A DNA stretch of 64,000 bases, taken from Silurus meridionalis (taxonomy: Eukaryota > Chordata > Actinopteri > Siluriformes > Siluridae). The first letter of the stretch is position 1. Every line of letters begins with the position of its first letter. Where the stretch lies: positions 29,233,963 through 29,297,962 of the forward strand of contig NC_060887.1 of assembly GCF_014805685.1 (NCBI RefSeq), given 5' to 3'. The position numbers and the translations under genes were made by a program. This document shows, piece by piece, positions 45,134 through 59,067 of the stretch. The notes under the pieces are model-generated. The model did not search any database and was not told the DNA's origin. It worked only from the letters and a program-made list of their open reading frames with translations.

Positions 45134-48100
45134 AGAGAGCTGACAGAACCCTTAAACTACCTCTTTGTTGTTTTTTTTGTTGAATGCTTCGTAAAGACCT
45201 GAGATAGATCCATTTGTGTTGGATAAATATAGAGCAGACAGTAAAAAGAAGAAAAAAACAAAAACGGATGAATCGGAATAATATTTATTTGCCATATTTA
45301 TTTGCATATTGGGAATTTGTCTTTGTGCTTGCCCACAACATGATGCATTCAACACACCATTTTAATACACAAATATTGCATCCGGTATATAAATATTACA
45401 CCGTAGGCAGAAATAATAGGATGAATTGTAATTTACGTTGTAGTGCGAGTGAGTGTGGATGAGTTGAGAGTTAAATAAAAAGACTGGTGCAATTGTTATG
45501 TAATAAGAATTATTGATGTCATGGCAATATTATTAAAAATAAATAAATAGTAGTTTGTATAATTGTGTGTTCTGTAATATGAATTATAATACACTTAAAA
45601 TAATGGCAATACTTTAAAAATTACAATAATGAAGTATCTAGTGCAGGAACCAGGAATGCATTTATTAATAAAAGAAAATTGTGCAAGATTGCTTTTTACT
45701 GGTAGGTGCAGGAGCAGGTTATCAGGGGCGGAGTTATCAGAGGTGGCGTTATCATTGAGCAGATAGTGTTAATTATAATAAAAGGTAATTAGAGGAGCTC
45801 CTATTACAGCTGGATGTGTCGTTGATGTTTTTTTGGGGTTTTCTTTTTCCTGCTCGCCATTTTGACCTGGTCTTGTAATGACAGATTGTAGCTGATCATG
45901 TTGATCAGACAGCACCAAATTTAAAGTAATGTGGAATGTATATATAATTCACTCCATCTTAATTAGTTGCAGATCCTTCAAACCCCACATTTAAAATATG
46001 GTTTAATTTAATAAGTGGAGACGAAAATACTTGCATTCTAACAGAATGTCCCTGCGGCTTGCCTAGAATACCGCATCACTTTTAGTTAGCCTGAGTCCGT
46101 TGATGTCTTGAGTAAGCTATGTTTATAGAATAAGGAGTAGAAACTGCAAATGGGTTGTGAAATGCTTGATTTAAATGACCAACGTTCCTGGCAAAGGAGC
46201 TAAATACAAAAACCGAGACGTGGATCTTGGAGAGGATCCAGTGTGTTAGTGTGCATAGAATCTCAGGGTTTTTGTGAAAGATCTTGCGTGAAGGGCTTGA
46301 CCTGTAGGCCTGCACTAATTGCTTGCACCATACTTGCGCTGTACTTGCACTAATGATCTGCTAATGGCTTTTTTAAACAAAGTGGACATTTGCCAAAGAA
46401 ACTCATGAGTTTTATCCATTTCTGTGAGGAACATATTATCTGAAGTACTGAGGCAAAGAATGAAACTTGACTAAAGCTTCAGTTAGTTTGATCACACCAG
46501 CTACCTTTTTTTTTTTAATGAATTGGAGCATTTTTCTGCTATTTTTGCCACAATTTGCCCTTTTTTTTCTGAAGGTTTTTAAACATTACCCATGCCAGAA
46601 GCCTAAATTGGCTGTTACTTTAGTTCCCAGTAGAATTCTCAACAAATTTTGAGAGAATACTTGTATTATTACACTGATAAAGAAATTGTTATAGTCTGGG
46701 TAATAATCATGTTGACTGTTGTCAACAAAAGATATCTGAGTCATTAGTAGGTCATGTAGCAGGATCCTGGTTAAATCAACTGTTACTTGCTTTATGTTTA
46801 ACTGATTTTAACATTGTGTTTTGTTATACATTTCTACACATGCACAGAGATGTTTATTTGTACATTCCTTTGTTCTGTGGTTCTGTAAACTTGGACAAAA
46901 CTGATTGTAGGTAAATGTAAAAGCGTGTTTATGCAGAAATAATAATGAACCAAGACTTTGCCAGTCTTGAGCGAGGGTTTTAAAAATGCATTACAGTAAC
47001 CGTGAACAATACCTAGGAGTAGAAATCTTAATTGGTAATGAATAAGCAGTAATAAGAACAAAAGAATGAACTTTATGTCAAATAGATTTACTGCAAAAGA
47101 TTCATTATATATTGACCAAGTTAGTGTTAGTAAACATTATCATGACGTCTGCCTCAAGCTAGTTTAATTACGTCAGCGGTGTGCAAACAACAATCCAGTG
47201 GTAAATCTGATCTTACTAAAGGTCTAAGTTGTAAATTTTCTGTGTAGTACAAAGTTGAGGCTGTAAGGCTGTGTTAAAGATGCTAAACTGTACTAATAAA
47301 TAATAAACTTTATGTTCTCATAGCCGGCCATAACACCTCGACTTTGCATAAAGCGAGCTCCTGTTAAAAAACAGTTATTGCCTTGATTCCTTGTGTTTCC
47401 TCATCCTTTGTCACGGGGTCATATCCAGAAGCTGCACAGGTTTTTCCATAGAATGATTAGGAGGCTTGATTTACTGATATGGAAAATATTGATCACTTTT
47501 AAGAGCTGTCTTCTGCCTTTTGCTTCTTGTTCAACTGGAACCCAAACATCCACCAACTTCATGAGGTGTCATTGTCTTTTCTACCGTGCTTCGTTAGTTC
47601 CTAGAATGGAATGAAGCTGCCATGTTTGATGTGGATTGTGGGGTTTAAAGATTCTCACAGTGCTGTTGCTTGCTGCTGAGATGGCACCCTGTTTTCACCC
47701 TCGTGTTTATTTGCTCCGCCGATAACGCTTATCAGGGACTAAGCCGCATGGCTGGAATGCGGTGCATAAACAATGATATTCCACAGGCCTTATCTGGCAC
47801 GGGCCACCTCGCACACCACTGGCAGCTCTCAAAGTCCTCGTGAGCATGCAGAGGGACGAGATTAGCAGCACTCAAATGGAACCATGCCATGCTTTGTGCA
47901 GTTGTTGATCTTGCAAAGCATGTGTTCTGGTTAGTACTAATCGTGATTTGTAACATACTGCACAAATAGTACCGGAGTTTGAAGGCAGTTTAATAAGAAT
48001 GTACCAAGCTGAAGGGCTTTACAGTTATCGTTATCGCTCTTCCTATTGAAATCGTTCGCCTTTAGGCCAAACCAAGCAGACAGCTATTGACACTGAGCTG

Positions 48101-51057
48101 ACTGCCTAATGCAGAGGCTCCTCTATCTCGTTCGCCATCTAACTTTCTTTCTTGCCTGGGAAGAACAGCAATGGGAAACGTGGGGGTTGGGTTTTACTGA
48201 GGTCTTTTCAACACCAGACTGATGGCTCTTAGGTGCTGCTCTTGTGTGCATGTGTGTGTGTTTCCCATTTGTTTCCAAGGCTGGGGCCCTGTCTGGTGGA
48301 GGAGGCTGGGCCCCTGCAGAGGCTTCTTTGGCTTTTGTGTCTACACTGCATCAATGGGGGATGGGAACGAGGCTGGGGACTGCTGGACATTTCCTCCACA
48401 TTGACAGAATGTCTCGCCAATCTGCATTATATTCTATGGTAAAAAAGACAAAGAGAGAAAGAGCCCAATATATTTTGTCATTGTGTCTGACTTCAGGGAC
48501 ACCTGAAGGCCCCTCTTATAAAAGTACAGACATTATTTAATATAATATAATAAATAATAATTTATTAGTGATTCAGCACACATCTTGTCATCTGAGCTCT
48601 TTTGTATTGTAAAATGTACTTTTCTATCTCAATTTGTTTGCAGTTATTTCAGATGTATCATTTAATTCCCATCTCTGTTGTTGAAGTATGTGTAATTAAA
48701 ATGCTTTCGTTTCATGTAATGCTATTGACTAGTATGTATCTAGCCCCAGCATCCCTTTGTTTGATTATACATTTTCATATCTCTGCATGAAAAAAAAAAA
48801 GAAAACATTTATTTAAATGATTTTTTTTATCCGTCTTTCGAAGCCTTCCTCTGTTTTATTTGTATTACGCTGGATCTTTTCAACTTAGACTTTTCAACTT
48901 TAGTTACATTTTAAACAATTAAAAAAACTTCACCAGACCTGGATCCCGATTTCTTTTTATCACATTTTCTTTTATAGTTTATGCTGAATTTTTGTAAATA
49001 CCACAGAGAAGCTGATATTGTAACTTTAGTTTTTGTCACTGTGAAGCAAAATTTGTGAACAGGTTTTTGCTTGGCCTCGTCACCATGTGAGGTCACTTCA
49101 TTATTCAGACTGCCTCTCTTCCGCCTGGACTCGGACATTTAGAGATGGAGATGTGGCAGATGCTTGTCCCATTCCCTCCCAGCTCCAGATGGAGGAATGC
49201 AGTGTGTAATCTTGACTCCCAGGCTCCTCTGGTGACCTCTCCGTCTTGTTCTCGATGTCCAGCTGTCACAGACCATCAGTAGGCCTTTGTCAGTCTGCAC
49301 ATATGGTCCCATCTCATGAATTCTGTGTGAAAACACTGTAAAAACTACTCACATGGGACATTTCCGTGTTTTTTTTGGCCTAGTTTTAGAAATTATTTTA
49401 ACACAATGAAATAACGTTTTCTTAGTGTTTTTTTTGTTGTTTTTTTAGAGGAATAAAATGCAGAAAATGTTAGTTAATTTTTAGTTAAAAAAAAAAAAGT
49501 CAAATTACATCACAATTTCTAAATTGTGGCATTAGACTTAAAGTTAGGATTAGATTTTTACAGACGTCAGTGCGTTCATTAAGTATTAAGGCTGCAAACT
49601 ATTAAAATGCTGATACAGGTTTTTGTTATTAGAGTGACCAGGGTTGCGTTGTTGTACACCAATTTCAAAACCATTTCCATCAACGAATCAGACAATTGCA
49701 CTTCAAAATTGACTTGTTACCTTTCCAAAAACTTACTCTTTTCCAGGACTTTTTGTGCCTTTTTAATATGCAGTTCTTGTGAAAAACGCCCTGAGATCTG
49801 GCATCCATGCACATCAACGAGGGCAATAAATGAGCCAAGTTAAATTGTGTTGCATTCCAAACAAAGCAGCATTTGTCCCGTTAATATGCCACTTAGAGTC
49901 TGAACTAATTTCAGACACACTTCTATTTTTAAGAAAAAATAAACAAGGCCCAAATTCTGGAAATGCAAATTTTTATGGCAGATTAAACATTGCACAACAA
50001 TTTTTCATTGCAAACGGTAGCAAACAAGGCAGTCTTTTGGCTATCCATGATGTGCTTTAAGTGAGAGAACCAAGATCTTTATATTTTATTAAACATCCTC
50101 TCATTAAAGGTCATTAGAAAATGAATTAAACCCAAAATCATCTGTTCTGTGTATACGTAAACATTTTATGGCATTTGTTAAAGCTAAACTTTCAGTCACA
50201 TACATTAAAACTGGGTTGTTGAAGGATAATATAGAAGGAGTGAGGCTTAAAGAGGATGTTTTCAGAGATGAGAGAACATGTCCTAAGGAGGAGACCCCAA
50301 CAAGATATGTTTAGAACATGAAGTCTCTTGGGGTGAAAGTGGAAATACACAGAGTTACTCCACAGGACAGTACATCTTTGTTTCTGTTTCCATTGAAACC
50401 ATATCACCTTACTCTGCCTGTGTTTGAGATGTGGCCTTCCTCAGGGAGTATGTTCTCTCTGATAATTTAGCATGCCAGTTCACAGGAAATCTTACCCTGA
50501 GGTTTTTTTTGGCCAGTCATGTAATCATAATTGTCTGAATTTAGGGAACTGGACTGTGGTGGTACACCAAAGCAGAATTGTTAAAGTGAATTGTTAAATT
50601 AAAAAAATTTCATAAAAGAAAATCTACATTGAATAATTTGGTTGCTGTTAATTCGCCAGGTATTTTTGTTGCATAACATTTTAGTTTGTCCATATATAGA
50701 CATAGTTTTAAATAAACAACTATTTCTTTTTTACTTGCAGTAAAGATGTGTTCTGTTCTTTATTTCTTTCTATGTGTTTTTTTTTTTGTGTGATTTTTTT
50801 TTGCAAGTTTATTTCAGTTGATATTCTAGTTTTCACATTTGTCAAAAGAGAGCGGCGTCAGAAGTGTGATGGTTTTTCACTTGAACGTCCTTCAGAGTCT
50901 ACATGCACCATAACGTTCCATTCATTACAAAGACATGAGCTAGACGCTGCTGAACATAACGTTCCTGAGCCTAAATTAGCTACGTATGCAGGTCTGAAAT
51001 AATTTCTTGTGTAACTCAAGTAATTCGATTACAAAAATTCATAGATGCAAATTATTT
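45134..51057. other. Intronic, no gene seen (5.9 kb)
   Basis: No recognised gene or complete mobile element. Short homopolymer runs occur near 46507, 48788 and 49488. Open frames of 60-100 codons have no family motif. Confidence 0.5.
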
Positions 51058-51180
51058 AAAGGCCTGAAAGTTTCCAAAGTTTGGGATCATTTCATACAAA
51101 AACACAAAGAAACACCAAAAGTGCAATTACCGTTTTTTTAAGTCATGAGAAATAGATTTTAATATTTTTATTTATATACA
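51058..51180 (+). pseudogene. BED-finger-like remnant, copy A (hAT-type)
   Basis: Frame 51067-51129 reads KVSKVWDHFIQKHKETPKVQL. The SKVWDHF start followed by a KVQ(C) position is the opening of the BED zinc finger, the DNA-binding domain at the N-terminus of many hAT transposases. The cysteine pair itself is not encoded here (leucine follows the glutamine). The DNA from here to 51180 is homologous to 59828-59945. Too short to prove. Confidence 0.45.
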
Positions 51181-52798
51181 GTGCGTTCAAAAAGTCCCTC
51201 CACGATGGCGGCATAGAGCAGGTAGTGGAGCACATTTTTTAAGGCATGGCAATAAACACAAGGATTTAGTTCGCAGGAACTTTCACGCAGCTTTTCCGGA
51301 GACAAGAAAACCACATCGCGATACTGTGTGATATTTAATAACTAAATACATAAGTGAGAATAATTATGAGTTTCATTTAACTAATATTTTCCCATAACCT
51401 ACTCTATGCGCCCACTGGGAGGGATTTTTTTTAACACAATGTATTTGCATTTTGATGTAATATAGTAATTAAATGCACTAAATGGATTTAGTTTTCACCA
51501 ATATCCTTGTATGCAATTTCTGCAATTTAAATGTACATTTTTCTAAAAAGGAAACAAATTACTGGTTCATTTTAAGAATAAATGTACGCTTATAATGTTT
51601 TTTTTTTTTTTTATTTAGATTTGTAAATTGTCTTTTTGAAACACCATTTGATTGGACACGTTTGTAGAAAGCTATAAAATGGGTATTCATGGAGAGGAAA
51701 AAACTACAAATTTGAACTAAATATAAAGGACGTTAGTGAGCCCTTGTCCCCGGAATTGGACAGTCCTTATTTTGAGTGTGTAAAATGCACCTGGAAATTC
51801 ATTCTAATGCTAATTCTAGTAAACTTAGTAAGAAGCCTTAGATTTGTCTCTTTTTACACTTTTATCCATGCGAGCTGCTAGTGTGGTATTGATAATCTAT
51901 CAAATATAACTTGTAGTAAAGCTAACAGAGTGCTGTAAAAAACATTGTGAAGGTTCTCACACATTTTGATGCTTCCTGCAATACACTGAATGGGTTATAT
52001 AAACAATAGAGATGTATTTAGCAATATTTGGAAGTATATCATTAGCATGTATCAATCACTTCGCAGATTATATTTTATGCCATGTCTTGTACTAAGTTGC
52101 CAAACTTTGTTACGTCATATGAGTTTTATGGATTTATCTGTTTCTTTTGATTTGCGGTCTGTAAGACTGAAGAAGACAGAGTGATGTTTTACACATGCTA
52201 CGATCTAAATTCCAAAAAAGTTTAACTAGCTAAGTGCACCAGCTTAGCTATCTCTCCTATAAAGTTAGGTATCAGACTTCCTATTTTGCTAACTAGCTGC
52301 TCTGATGCTAGCTTGACTGTTGTTCTGAGCTATAATGGTATAATTTCTTTATTGATTGCAGAAGAAGTTAACAAATTACATTTGTTCTAGAGCTCATTGT
52401 TCGAGAGTCACACATTTTATCTGTGAGGAAAAATAGGTTAGCACTGAGCATGTTTCTTTTTCAAGTTGTTAATGCAGGTGATTTTTTTGATTTTATGGGT
52501 TTTTTTGTGGGGGTACTTGAGGGTACGCATGATAAGATGTATAAAATGGTACTTTGACAGCATGTCCCAGACTCAGTTGTGACCCACTTAAGAAGTCTCC
52601 TCAGACACTGAGAAGAAATTCCATTGTCTGGGTTTTCTACAATCCAGAACATGTTGGATTTTTGATGGGAAGGGAGTATTTTTTTCTTCTTCTCTCCCTC
52701 CTGACAAACTCCTCTTGTCCTTATTATGTCTACCTCCTGAAGCAGGGTTTTACACCCAGTGAAATGTCTGCCTTCCATCTTTTACTTTCCTGTTTTAA

Positions 52799-52800
<2 letters not shown>
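51181..52800. other. Intronic; possible transposon end at 51178
   Basis: tacagtgcgttcaaaaagtc at 51178-51197 follows TA and looks like a mariner-type terminal repeat, but no partner was found. The rest has nothing recognised. Confidence 0.3.

Positions 52801-52831
<31 letters not shown>
52801..52831 (+). repeat. (CT)n then (GCTC)n microsatellite
   Basis: About 14 CT units followed by four GCTC-type units to ~52846. Confidence 0.92.
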
Positions 52832-52832
<1 letters not shown>

Positions 52833-53539
52833 CGCTCGCTCGCTCATACACGCGCCGTGCAGCCTCAATTATCATTATTATTATTATTTTTTTCTTGCAC
52901 AGAGCCTGAGGTTATGCGGTTGAGTTGTGGTTGGTGTCTTGCCAGCGGCTATAAATAGATTTGTGTCAGAGTTAGAATCTGAATGAGGGGGAGAGGCAGA
53001 GAAGGAAAAACCCTTTTTGGTATCCAGCTGGCTGCCTGCCAAACACCGGCAGAGTGGAGCCGAGCTGCTGAGTGTTTTCAGAGGCGATCAAGTAAAGAGG
53101 AGTGAAGAGCTTGCTTTTTGGGTTTTTGTCTGTGCATGTGTGTGTTGTCTCTTGAAATAAAAGGACTGCGAGGGTCTGTACGTTATCTTGCATCAGTACC
53201 TCTCCACACCGACTGAGTAGGGGGCAGTGATTGTCATCATGGCATTCATTCCTCCTCATTCCATAGAAAGCAGCTGTTCACTATGTTCTCATGCGAGGGA
53301 AATGGTGATTTCGAGCTGTACGAATGAAAACTCTTTGCAGTTTTGTGTGTTCCATTTTGATGGCACATCACGGGCATTTTGACACCCTGCAATTGATTGC
53401 AAACGGAATATATTATCTTTAAATTCGTTTTGCTCAAGGTTGTTTTGGTGATATTACAGTTGTGCTGACAGTGAATGTTATAAGAAAATAAACCTACCAA
53501 TTTCATCAGGGTATTTTAACTTTCATTATTAATATGCTG

Positions 53540-53545
<6 letters not shown>

Positions 53546-53606
<61 letters not shown>
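53546..53606. repeat. (TA)n microsatellite
   Basis: About 30 TA units. Confidence 0.97.
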
Positions 53607-53610
<4 letters not shown>

Positions 53611-56600
53611 GGCTGTTCCTAAAATTACCTTTGTATGTATTCATTCAAAAAAAGTGTGCCATGTTCACTGCTTTTTTCCATATACTGTACTGTTTGTTTT
53701 CTTTCTTTCTTTTATTTTTTTTTTTTTTTTTTACACAGAGATTTATAACACACTATAATTAGTATGTATGTAGATTAAACTATAGTGTCAAACCCAGCAT
53801 ATGGTAGGACAGCCAGATGTAGGCCTATGCATGTCTGGGTTGGTTTATTATCATGCAAATGTACTCATGGCCTTATCATTATTAGCTTTTGTGGTCAGCA
53901 GACATAGGGTCATGGGTACAGCCATAAAATGCAAATGGGGGCATGTGATCATATGGATTCTGTAATGTGTACTCTTGGAAAGGCAAGCATGCAAAGGCTT
54001 TAGGAGCGTTCGCGAGGCTAATCATGTTGTGGTGTGATCAGCTTTAAGTGTATTTTCCGTCACTTGCAAAGTTGCAAAGTAATTGTGTGTTGAAAGACAT
54101 CTCTTTTGTGAGTCGATTCTCTGTGATTTACATTCATTTGCTGAAATGTGAAGGATTGAGCTGGAGGGGTAACAGATTGAATGATTTCTTCCTAATGTTT
54201 TTTTTCTTCTAATATTAGTGTAAATGGGTAGTTAATTATGTAAAATGTACTACATTCAACTTACCGTGGAAGTTGGTTGGGTGGAAGTACCATGTGTTGG
54301 GTGGGAACAGGGATGTCTCCACTTTTGCCTTTTGTTAGCTGAAAGATATCCGACTATACCGTGATGAGTGTGTGTTATTTTCTCCTCAATATAGGGTTTA
54401 ATTGTTAAACATGTTATAATGTATGTATGTTGATTGATCTTGTGTGTACACTCACTGGGCAAAAATGGTCATAAGTCATTGTTCAGGAAATTGGCAAGAA
54501 TAAGGCTTGTAGATAAAGTAACTTATTGTGTGGTAACACTCATTTCATATGTTTCAGCCTTGTGGGTACATTATTGATGGCTTTTTACAGATTGATGAGT
54601 CAGGTGTATTATGTAGTTTAAAATGTTTAAATGTTAAATATCACATCCAACAGTTTAATCATTTTGATCAGTTTTATCTTGATTTTGCAGTGTACAAGAG
54701 TATACAAGTCAGTTGCTTTATTGTGGCTAATTCTCTAATCACTAATTTGTTGTTGACTATTAAAAACATATATGCCTCAGAATGTACAGCAGAACTCAAT
54801 AAAGTAAGCGCTTCTTTGTCTACTGATGACACTGTGTGCAGCCATGTTGCATTAAGTTCAACCTGTCGAGCCGCCATGTTGAAATAATCACTTCAAATTT
54901 CTATGTAGGAATTAGAAGTTTTAGCAGGGGCACGATTTTTTTCAGGTGTTTTCTGGTCGGGGTTTGGACTTAAATTTATGACTACATCAATTGCAGCGTT
55001 ACTCTGAATGAAGCGACAATAAAAGCCTAAAGCATGGTCATGATTGTTAAGGGAAAAAAACATTAGATTTGAGGGTTTTGCTTGAAATTACTGCAGTCAG
55101 AAGCACAAACGCCAAAAAACTGTTGTAGACTGTTGTGATTTTTGTGGTATGTAGATGCCAAGCAGAGTATTTGTGATAATACCCGTATGCAACTAACGAT
55201 TACTTTGATAATTTATTAATTGGGCGTTTAATTCCCCCCCTTTTGATTAATCTTATAATGATTATTATAATTATTTTCATATTGTTTTATTAAAATATTT
55301 TTTAATTAGATAATTTTCTTCTTATTATTTAACTATATAAAACCCAAATTCAGGGTATCTATGTATAAAAGTGTACTTAAAGCATCCAAAAGCCACATAT
55401 CGAGTTTAACTATCTTAAAGTTTGATATTTTATAAAGCTTATAGTGGCTGCTTTTTGAGGAGTGCATGGGGGATTTCTCCTTGAACATATTCACTCGAGT
55501 TGTCTCTGTAAAAAACAAAACGGCATTTAGGTATGCAAGGTGAAGCAATGTGTGTAAATTAACATTTGTATTGTTATTAATTATAAGTGCAGATGGCAAG
55601 TTGACAACCACGCTTAAGAAAAAAACAACAAAATAAAACCTATAAAAAACTATAATGCAACATTGTTTTTGTTTATAAAAAAAATACATAGTTTGTTCAT
55701 TTTCTGAAGGTATAAGCATATGGAATATAATTAATTTAATTTTGTGTAATAATTAAATGGTGTATGCATAAATGAAATGTACAAACATTGAAAACAAACA
55801 TTGGAACGTACTAAAGCCGCATTAAATCACGTTTGAAAACAGATAAGTGACTGTTCTAGCAGACAAATGCTATGAAAATAGAATGGAACGGAGAAACGCA
55901 GCGAGCTAACAGGATTGATTAAAAAGAAAGGAAAAAAATATGCATTGGTGTACAAATGCATTAGCTGTAAACCACAACAGTGATTTAAAATGTAATGTTT
56001 ATCTTTATATTTAGCAATATATATTTAGCAATATCAACTGTCCCTATTACTCATGTTTTATGAAAAGTTATAAGTTGAAGCTTCTTTATAAATTCAGGGC
56101 TGTGAATGGATCACATGCATCGTGAGTTTGATGGATGGTCACTACGCGATGTTCACGCAACACAGTGCTGAATTAAATGTAATCTTGCCTTAGGCCATCT
56201 TTCTTTCTTTCTTTTCTTTATATTTGCAAGTTTGTGCATTACAATTGAAATAAGGCAGCGGGCCATTTTATTTAGTTATTTATTACATTTTTGGCCCAGG
56301 GGCCTAGAATTTGACAAGTGTGGTTTCAGTGGACATATGTGATTAATGGATCATCATTAATCATCGATTATATTGCTCAATTTCTTTTTTTTTCTAAACT
56401 CGCAGTATATGTATTTCACTTGTCAAGAATCCAGGCAGGCAAACCTTAAAACTTGCTGTCAGGAACAAGAGCACTGTTTTGGACAGAGGGTTATTTTTAA
56501 ATGCTTTGAACTGCAGCAAATAAACAAGTCATGTTTTTTTTTTCTCCCAGAAAAAAAAAAGATATAACAAGTCATTAAGAAAAGTGGTGCGAATACTGTA

Positions 56601-57839
56601 ATCGCTGCTTGTTATTGGAGGTTGCGTTGATCTTTTTTTTATTTTATTTTTTTTATATACCTTGAACTGTGACATTGCTTTTAAATGAGCGCTGTAATTT
56701 TTTACAGATATGTTCTTGTCTGGCGGAAATGAATCGCGTAGTACATGTAAAGAGTTAAATTGTTAGACGAGAGCATGTATCTCAACAGGTCATTTGTAAC
56801 ACTTTAGATTGCATTTGGGAGTTCACAGACTGCCATTATTAACACTGTGGCCTTGATTATTCAGAAGAGGAAACCTGCATTAAAGAGCATCAAGTCTTTA
56901 TTTTTCCTGCATCAGAAATTTGCAGAGATTTGATGAGGGATTTGGTCGTGCGTGTCGTTCGTCCTGCCAGTCTTTCATTACGCAATTCCACATTGAAACT
57001 AATTTGCATATCACAAAAGAAACGCACAGGTACCACAGTCGAGTGTTGTTATTGGCTGTGTAATTTGACCTCCTGAATCAGACAGTGGGCTTCAGCCTAA
57101 AGGCTTTTTGTTTCCTGTCAGCCTCCCACTTTTCCAGTCATCGTGTTAATTTGTAAAACCAAGCAGCTGCTTCAACAATAACCCATTTTCATGCTGTGTG
57201 CTGTCAAGAGCATATTCATTAAAGCTGACTTTGGTGGAACGCAAAGTATTTTGCAGTGTGAAAGCCAGCTGCACTGCTTCAAAGACAGTATCTAATAGAC
57301 TAACCAATCCAGAACCCCCCACAGGCCGAAGATTGTGACTCATCAGATTGACCAGTGCTGCAACTACTGCCATCTTAAAAAAAAAAAAAAAAGGTACGCA
57401 AGATAGATAAATTTAGTACGGATGACATTCCCAGATGTCCCAATTCATCCAGCTGAGCTGTTTGTGGAATATGATTACACTGCTGCTGGGGGAAATTGCG
57501 TAATGTGGAAGACTTGGCTTATGTTACACGTTTTCCTTTCAGAGCCAAACCCATTTCTTTATTTTGTTTGTAACAACTAAAGCAAAATGAGCCAGAAATT
57601 TTACATTGCTATTAATTGCTTAGTGACTGAAATCAAGTATTTGACATGACCATACTGTAGTACAATTTTGTATGGAAGTCTTAATACTCTGAATGGTTTA
57701 CCTGTATACTGTTCTTGGTGGGTGGATTTGTTAAAATGTATTCTATATTTTGTGTGATGTAATGGAGTGAAAAAAGGGCTTCTGGACATTTAACAGGGAT
57801 GACTGTGTGTAGAATTCACTTCGCTGTCCTCAGGAATAC

Positions 57840-57840
<1 letters not shown>
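53607..57840. other. Intronic, no gene seen (4.2 kb)
   Basis: AT-rich with poly-T (53717-53732), an A run (57375-57391) and T runs near 56635. The 112-codon frame at 54549-54887 and the 128-codon minus frame at 55333-55719 have no recognised domain. Confidence 0.5.
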
Positions 57841-57895
<55 letters not shown>

Positions 57896-57969
57896 TTCTG
57901 ATGCTGCTTTGTGCATGTCAGCTGTACTGTGCAGGTTGCTCTCTCTGTTAAAGATATAGCATGAGCATT

Positions 57970-58014
<45 letters not shown>
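57841..58014 (+). repeat. Two (GT)n microsatellites
   Basis: GT arrays at 57841-57893 and 57975-58014 separated by ~80 bases of unique sequence. Confidence 0.95.
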
Positions 58015-58017
<3 letters not shown>

Positions 58018-58199
58018 CAGTAAACGCCACCCCAAAAATGCTTTTATTTTATATTGTTTAAACCGTACAATCATCCTCTCACACACTTTAAACACACACA
58101 GAAAACATTTGCAAGAATACAGTGAAATTTTGTGTAAATTCATAGAAACACTGTATCACATTTTAGTGAGCACATGTACCGTCTAGTGTACAGATCTGT

Positions 58200-58275
58200 A
58201 GTAGCAAAATCACTTTTATACATTGCTCTGGACAAGGGCGTTTGCCAAATGCCAAAAATCTAAATGTAGTAGCGT
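58200..58275 (+). mobile_element. Dispersed-repeat 3' tail fragment
   Basis: The text cattgctctggacaagggcg then tttgccaaatgcc and taaatgta is the familiar fish retroposon ending ('ctctggataagggcgtctgccaaatgccgtaaatgtaa'). Only the last ~75 bases remain, so the element's body cannot be named. Confidence 0.6.
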
Positions 58276-58455
58276 AGCCTATGCGTAGTTTCTCTGCTTG
58301 TTTATTGGTTGAAGTGTCGTATGATGTCAAAAAACAGAGGCTGAGTTATAGATACACGTTTACATGTGGAACATCACAATCCGAGTTCCCTCAGCAACAT
58401 ATTAAGTGAAGGTTTGTTTTGTCTCCGCCTTGTGCTTTGAGCGCATTTTTTATTA

Positions 58456-59067
58456 CAGTGGAACCCCGTTGTACGAGCATAATTCATTCTTGAAAATTGC
58501 TCGTAGGTCCATTTACTCGTACATTCGAACTAATTTTCCCCATAAGAATGAATGTAAAAGTGATTTAATCCGTTCCGAGACCTCATTCGATCACTCATTT
58601 CTGCACTTAAAAAGTATTTGTAGCCTATTTTAACAAACAAATACATCGCAAATTACTGTAATGTAAACATAATTTAACACTTACTCATGTGGTAGTGGTT
58701 GACTGCGAGTGTGAGACGAACAACACGCTCATAACCTCCTCGGTTTCCATGGTAATTCTATTTACTTTCGTTTTCACAGCACCATCACTGATTTTCTTTG
58801 GAGACATTTTTCAAGATTTCTAGTGAAATAAAAATATAAAACTAAAAAAAGTTAAGTTTCTGCTGCACTGAACAATGTGAGCGACCGAGTGATACGTCAT
58901 CAACTAAGAGACTGATGCGGTGCGCCGCCGAAAATGGGGAACCGGCAGCGTGGGTTTGCTCGTGCCTTCGAAATCTGCTCGTGAAACAGGGTACGATTTT
59001 GCAAGTGAGGTCGCTCGTATCTCCGTTTGCTTGTACTATAGGTTGCTCGTACAACGGGGTTTTACTG
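58456..59067. mobile_element. Tigger/pogo-like MITE, second subfamily
   Basis: A 612-bp element between TA dinucleotides (58454-58455 and 59068-59069). Its ends cagtggaaccccgttgtacg and gtacaacggggttttactg pair as terminal inverted repeats. Internally the word ctcgta or its complement recurs many times near both ends (tgctcgtaggtccatttact, gtcgctcgtatctccg), as in the tatctcga-rich ends of the copies at 7103 and 11078. The terminal sequence CAGTGGAACCcc matches those copies for about 10 bases and then differs, so it is a distinct subfamily. No transposase. It lies in the host intron. Confidence 0.8.

Noticed and set aside
51178..51250. Mariner-type terminal repeat (tacagtgcgttcaaaaagtc)
   Set aside because: The start looks right but no inverted partner or transposase text was found, so it is not listed as an element.
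54549..54887. 112-codon open frame
   Set aside because: No recognised domain; likely chance.
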